From positions 9,207 to 73,206 of the forward strand of contig CAYYEL010000003.1 in NCBI GenBank assembly GCA_964470845.1: a stretch of DNA of 64,000 nucleotides, written 5' to 3'. A program made the position numbers and the translations under genes. Origin of the DNA: HGM04593 sp964470845. Its GTDB lineage: Bacteria > Bacteroidota > Bacteroidia > Bacteroidales > Bacteroidaceae. Shown here piece after piece: positions 60,705-64,000 of this stretch; position 1 is the stretch's first letter, and the number at the start of each line of letters is the position of its first letter. The notes below the pieces were generated by a model. That model saw only the letters and a list, made by a program, of their open reading frames with translations, was not told the DNA's origin and did no database searches.

Positions 60705-61942
60705 TTAAAATCCCACTATATTTGTAAAATCTTTCCAACCGTTAGTTGTTGCGTAGGTTGCCTTTGTACCTGCGGGCACGTAAAGAGTGCAATTTATTTT
60801 ATCTACACCGATGAAAGCATTCTCTCCGGGTGCAAAAAGTTTATCGGCAGGAATGTGTGAGGTGATGCTTGTAAGAGCTCTGCAACCATAAAATGCTTGC
60901 TCTCCGATACTTGTAACACTCTCGGGAATGTCGATGCTTGCAAGGCCGCCGCAACCATAGAACGCACGCTCTTCTATGCTTGTAACACTCTCGGGTATTA
61001 CTGTGTTTTTGCAACCGCAAATCAATGTGTTTGACGCTGTCTCGATAATTGCATTACAATTACCACGACTATCATACACTGTATTATTTTTATCAACCAC
61101 GATGTTTGTAAGGGTGTTGCAACCTGCGAATGCAGACCTTCCTATGTTTATTACACTACTCGGAATTTTAATTGCGGTAAGTCCGGTGCAATCAAAGAAC
61201 GCAAATGCACCTATGCTTGTAACACTCTCGGGAATGTCGATGCTTGCAAGGCCGCCGCAATAAGCGAACGCACGCTTTTCTATGCTTGTAACACTATTGG
61301 GTATTACTGTGTTTTTGCAACCGCAAATCAATGTGTTTGACGCTGTCTCGATANNNNNNNNNNNNNNNNNNNNNNNNNNNNNNNNNNNNNNNNNNNNNNN
61401 NNNNNNNNNNNNNNNNNNNNNNNNNNNNNNNNNNNNNNNNNNNNNNNNNNNNNTGTATTATTTTTATCAACCACGATGTTTGTAAGGGTGTTGCAACCTG
61501 CGAATGCAAACCTTCCTATGTTTATTACACTACTCGGGATTTTAATTGAGGTAAGGCCGGTGCAATCAAAGAACGCAAATGCACCTATGCTTGTTACACT
61601 ATTGGGAATTTCAACTATAGTAAGTGCGTCGCAACCGTAGAACGCACGTTCTCCTATGCTTGTTACACTGTTTGGAATTTCAACGCTTGTAAGGCCGATG
61701 CAACACCAAAACGCTTCTTTACCTATGCTTGTAACGCTGTAAGCAACTCCGTCGTTAGTTACGCTCGCAGGAACAACAACCGCACCGGTATATTTATTAC
61801 TATTGCTTGTTACCTCAACGGTTTTATCCTCATAGGATAGAATGTTGTAATAAATACCATCCACCACAAAATCGTGGGCGCTTGCCACCGTGCAACAGAG
61901 TAGTGCAATAAATAACAAAAAACATTTTTTTAAGACTTTCAT
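60705..61942 (-). CDS. BspA-like leucine-rich repeat secreted protein, broken by an assembly gap
   Basis: Start at 61942 gives MKVLKKCFLLFIALLCCTVA, a signal peptide. An N-terminal module (VVDGIYYNILSYEDKTVEV) and LRR_5 repeats follow (SIGERAFYGC..L..VEIPNSVTSIG pattern, about 23 residues each). The end, CTLYVPAGTKATYATTNGWK then DFTNIVGF, is typical for Bacteroidales members. The 100 N at 61354-61453 break the frame. The repeats flanking the gap have a 306-base period; with a true gap of 32 bases (or 32 plus whole periods) one frame of about 389 residues is restored. BspA-like proteins bind host matrix proteins or act in adhesion. Confidence 0.82.
61023..61353 (-). repeat. 306-base internal tandem repeat of the BspA-like gene
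   Basis: Sequence near 60960-61047 returns at 61266-61353 with few changes, and 61080-61250 returns at 61454 onwards. The near identity is the likely reason the assembler failed here. Confidence 0.8.
61354..61453. other. Assembly gap (100 N)
   Basis: A run of exactly 100 N, the usual placeholder for a gap of unknown length. By comparison with the intact repeat unit the missing piece corresponds to 61048-61079, 32 bases. Confidence 0.95.
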
Positions 61943-62069
61943 AGAGTTAAAATTTATTAGGTTAATAATTATATATCCCAATTATTATACTTAAACAGCA
62001 ATTATAATATTAAATGATTGCTTGATCACAATTGCACCCTCACAATTCCCTCGATGAAAGCAAATAATA

Positions 62070-62318
62070 AAAAAAAATAAGGTGTGGGAACTATATCTGC
62101 TTTATCCTTAGATTAGGCCTTCGCACTGCCTTTGACACGGATAAAACAATAGCCCACACCAAAGGTTATGTAAAAACCAACTACGGCCGTACACACCAAT
62201 GATGTGATGCTACTGCTATCATCTTCGTGTCAGAGTTAAAGTTGCGAAGTTTAATCTAAGAAGATAATTTCAATAACACCTAAATATGTCTGCTCAAAGG
62301 AGTAACCTTTCCTAAGAG
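62070..62318 (-). ncRNA. Structured RNA candidate, 6S-RNA-like in layout
   Basis: On the minus strand a promoter (TACCTTTG at 62324-62331, TTG 20 bases upstream) leads into about 250 bases with no reading frame. Segments of the 5' half pair in order with segments of the 3' half: GGTGT/ACACC, TTATC/GATAA, CTTAGATTA/TAATCTAAG, CTTCGCA/TGCGAAG, CTTT/AAAG and GACACG/CGTGTC. This makes an interrupted rod. A competing local hairpin closes GGTGTGGG (62160) with CCCACACC (62081), and a run of nine T follows directly, so it may be the terminator. A small hairpin (GCTC/GAGC with AAAGG/CCTTT) sits at the 5' end. Confidence 0.55.
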
Positions 62319-62323
62319 CGCAA

Positions 62324-62331
62324 CAAAGGTA
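62324..62331 (-). promoter_or_regulatory. -7 box of the structured RNA
   Basis: TACCTTTG, a perfect match to the Bacteroidota consensus, with TTG 20 bases upstream. Confidence 0.6.
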
Positions 62332-62480
62332 GTTAAAGTATTCTACAAGCACAAGAAATAGTAAGAAAAACAGAAGGCGCGAGACAATAAACTATCACTT
62401 CATTGTAAATCTTATGTCAAAAAATTCTTTAAGAAGAATTAACGATGACGCTTTGCTTTAAAAATTTTACAGATTTTGAG

Positions 62481-62574
62481 TATCTTTGCTGTAAACAGCG
62501 AAGATTGTCTGTACTCGCTGTGTAAAATATTGAAGTAAACTTCATATTTTCCGCTCGTTTGTCGTTATCTTTGC
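62481..62574 (+). repeat. Dispersed two-hairpin repeat, copy B
   Basis: 94 bases with two differences from copy A (33262). Its terminal TATCTTTGC ends 21 bases before the permease ATG, so it should act as the -7 box and start a very short leader. Confidence 0.85.
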
Positions 62575-62595
62575 AACGGAAAAAAGTCCCATTTT

Positions 62596-63822
62596 ATGGA
62601 AAAATATATTACACCATTGTTAGATTTACTGAATGAAATGTCGCCCTATCTGCTATTGGGCTTTCTTATCGCCGGAATTCTACACGAATTTGTACCACAA
62701 AAGATTTATCGTACCAGCCTATCGAAAGGAGATATGCGGTCGGTAATTTTAGCTGCGTTGTTCGGTGTTCCACTGCCTCTGTGCTCGTGCGGAGTAATCC
62801 CAACGGCAATGTCGCTGCGTCGCGAGGGTGTGTCGAAAGGAGCAACAGCGTCGTTTCTAATATCGACCCCGCAAACGGGTGTAGATTCTATCCTTGCAAC
62901 AGCCTCGCTGATGGGCGTGCCGTTTGCCCTTCTGCGCCCAATTGTTGCATTTGTAACAGCTATTGCAGGCGGATATTTGGTGAACCGTTTCGATAATAAG
63001 GATGAGCTGCACAGCGCCAACACAGTCGGTGCAACAAGAAAGAACAAGAGTTTTTGGAAAAAGTGCGTGGGGGCTCTTGAATATGGCTTTATTGATATGC
63101 TGCAAGATATTGGCAAATGGATTGTGATTGGACTTATTGTAGCGGCCGCAATAACAATTCTTGTACCCGATAATTTCTTCACGGCTTACAGCGACAAGCC
63201 CATTGTGAATATGCTCATTGTAATGCTATTCTCTGTGCCTATGTATCTGTGTGCAACGGGCTCAATTCCCATTGCCGTTGCGCTTATGCTCAAGGGGTTG
63301 TCGCCCGGAGCGGCTCTTGTGCTGCTTATGGCCGGCCCGGCTACTAATGTTGCAGCAATTCTTGTTATTAGGAAAGTGATGGGAATGCGCACTCTGCTCA
63401 TCTATCTATCGACTATTATTGTTGGAGCATTTGCATTCGGACTTATTGTAGATTATCTGCTGCCCGCTCATTGGTTCACAAGCGCTATTACATCGGGCAA
63501 TGCAGCCTGCTGCCACGCCGAGAGTAGTGTGTGGTGGAAAGACGGCTCAAGTATTCTGTTTGCACTGCTGCTTGTTGCTGCGTTTATTCTGAAATATATT
63601 AAACCTCATAAACATACAACTATGCAAAATTCATTCAAAATAAAGGGTATGATGTGCAACCACTGCAAAGCCAATGTCGAGAAGAATCTGAGTAAGATTG
63701 AGGGTGTTACGGCTGTAACAGTGAACCTTGAGCAGGGCGTTGCCCACGTCGAGGGCAGTTTCGATGCACAACAGATTATCTCGACCATCGAGAATCTCGG
63801 GTACGAGTATCTTGCCGAATAA
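62596..63822 (+). CDS. Cu/Zn-efflux-type permease (SO_0444-like) with C-terminal HMA domain
   Basis: 408 residues. Eight or so membrane segments in two halves with the DUF318/permease signatures: GVPLPLCSCGVIPTAMSLRR, ASFLISTPQTGVDSI, VPMYLCATGSIPIAVALMLK and LLMAGPATNVAAI. A heavy-metal-associated domain follows from about 340 (IKGMMCNHCKANVEKNLSKI, with the metal pair MCNHC). This layout matches the SO_0444 family of copper/zinc efflux permeases. HMA would hand the metal to the transporter. No ArsR or other regulator lies next to it; the promoter is inside repeat copy B. Confidence 0.87.
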   Translation: MEKYITPLLDLLNEMSPYLLLGFLIAGILHEFVPQKIYRTSLSKGDMRSVILAALFGVPLPLCSCGVIPTAMSLRREGVSKGATASFLISTPQTGVDSILATASLMGVPFALLRPIVAFVTAIAGGYLVNRFDNKDELHSANTVGATRKNKSFWKKCVGALEYGFIDMLQDIGKWIVIGLIVAAAITILVPDNFFTAYSDKPIVNMLIVMLFSVPMYLCATGSIPIAVALMLKGLSPGAALVLLMAGPATNVAAILVIRKVMGMRTLLIYLSTIIVGAFAFGLIVDYLLPAHWFTSAITSGNAACCHAESSVWWKDGSSILFALLLVAAFILKYIKPHKHTTMQNSFKIKGMMCNHCKANVEKNLSKIEGVTAVTVNLEQGVAHVEGSFDAQQIISTIENLGYEYLAE

Positions 63823-63834
63823 CAGACGAAACAT

Positions 63835-63888
63835 AGAATAACAATCGACCGTGGAGAATGTAAAAAATCCACGGTCGATTGTTATTCT
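63835..63888. terminator. Terminator after the permease gene
   Basis: 21-base arms (AGAATAACAATCGACCGTGGA and complement) with a 12-base loop, starting 12 bases after the stop. Confidence 0.85.
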
Positions 63889-64000
63889 ATCGAGCCCTTT
63901 ATATGCTGTTCGATTATATTTTAAAAAGAGTTATTTGAGGTTCTTTATCATTAGTGTCCACTAAAAAATCGAAATAGTTCTTTGAAATAATTGATATTTA
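63889..64000. other. Right edge: no gene; possible boundary of a mobile element or rRNA leader
   Basis: 112 bases, AT-rich. TTAGTGTCCACTAA at about 63951-63964 and AGTTCTTTGAAATAA further on are the only marked words. The second resembles a boxA-like leader sequence and the first recalls an insertion-sequence end; the window stops before either can be confirmed. Confidence 0.25.

Noticed and set aside
61328..61981. Separate 217-codon gene running through the N stretch
   Set aside because: The frame and stop depend on the arbitrary 100-N length; repeat comparison shows one continuous BspA-like gene.
1..64000. CRISPR arrays, rRNA genes, prophage or conjugative genes
   Set aside because: No regularly spaced repeats, rRNA sequence, integrase, transposase or relaxase could be seen on either strand.

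Overview
The window reads as a gut-type member of the Bacteroidales. Promoters carry the Bacteroidota -7 box (TAnnTTTG, seen as TATCTTTGC, TACCTTTG, TATCTTCG) and Shine-Dalgarno sites are weak or absent. Gene content fits too: LptD of the Bacteroidota type, DUF4834-pssA-psd next to dnaE-trxA, rlmN-DUF4837-pdxA, a Ser-type sulfatase with its maturase, GH109, GH20, PCMD and BspA-like proteins. A run of exactly 100 N (61354-61453) marks a scaffold gap, so this is a draft or metagenome-derived assembly. I cannot place it below order level with confidence.

Layout. 1-1150: 5' part of lptD, cut by the window edge. 1320-1859: HD-domain protein. 2239-6799: five-gene VTC/DUF4956/DUF2490/secreted/PF14262 operon of unknown purpose. 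6865-9392: pyrH, a small membrane protein, birA, a MmcQ/YjbR protein and yraN. 9512-12190: small RHH-like protein, tadA, DUF4834, pssA, psd. 12509-16882: dnaE, trxA and a small acidic protein. 17434-27150: host-glycan (mucin or glycosaminoglycan type) cluster with a catalytically degenerate GH35, a NagB-PIG-L fusion, anSME, sulfatase, ROK kinase and GH109. 27427-29828: divergent kbl and tdh for threonine breakdown. 29929-31536: nadA and PAP2. 31857-40287: transglutaminase/LRR lipoprotein, TRIC-type channel, very long GH20, FKBP, PCMD lipoprotein, beta-barrel. 40376-43690: lipoprotein, radical SAM/SPASM gene, an 857-bp AT-rich insertion bounded by 28-bp direct repeats, tRNA-Lys and a thioesterase. 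43735-52385: hypothetical protein, GT4, NhaC, SpoIID/LytB, GT2-HIT fusion, transglutaminase-like protein. 52519-55955: rlmN, DUF4837, pdxA. 55960-59143: nucleotidyltransferase, ATP-grasp, CDP-alcohol phosphatidyltransferase and HAD genes that overlap or nearly touch and look like a polar-lipid head-group pathway. 59224-63822: OmpA-like protein, BspA-like LRR protein with the gap, a structured RNA candidate, and a Cu/Zn-type permease with a fused HMA domain.

The strongest unexplained signals are non-coding. (1) A 90-95 bp dispersed element occurs four times (1919, 33262, 43101, 62481). It holds two hairpins centred on GTTTAC and base changes in the stems are compensated between copies. In two copies a -7 box sits just before a gene. 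(2) An RNA of about 250 nt (62070-62318, minus) has its own promoter, a long interrupted rod-like helix and a U-tract end, and resembles 6S RNA in layout only. (3) The 857-bp insertion duplicates the start of a radical SAM gene and carries two reading frames joined in phase at a dnaX-type A AAA AAG slippery site. Among proteins, the VTC operon and the lipid head-group cluster are the best candidates for undescribed systems. Several enzymes here lack key catalytic residues (GH35, NagB domain, transglutaminase at 51027). All family names come from reading motifs by eye; no database search was run.
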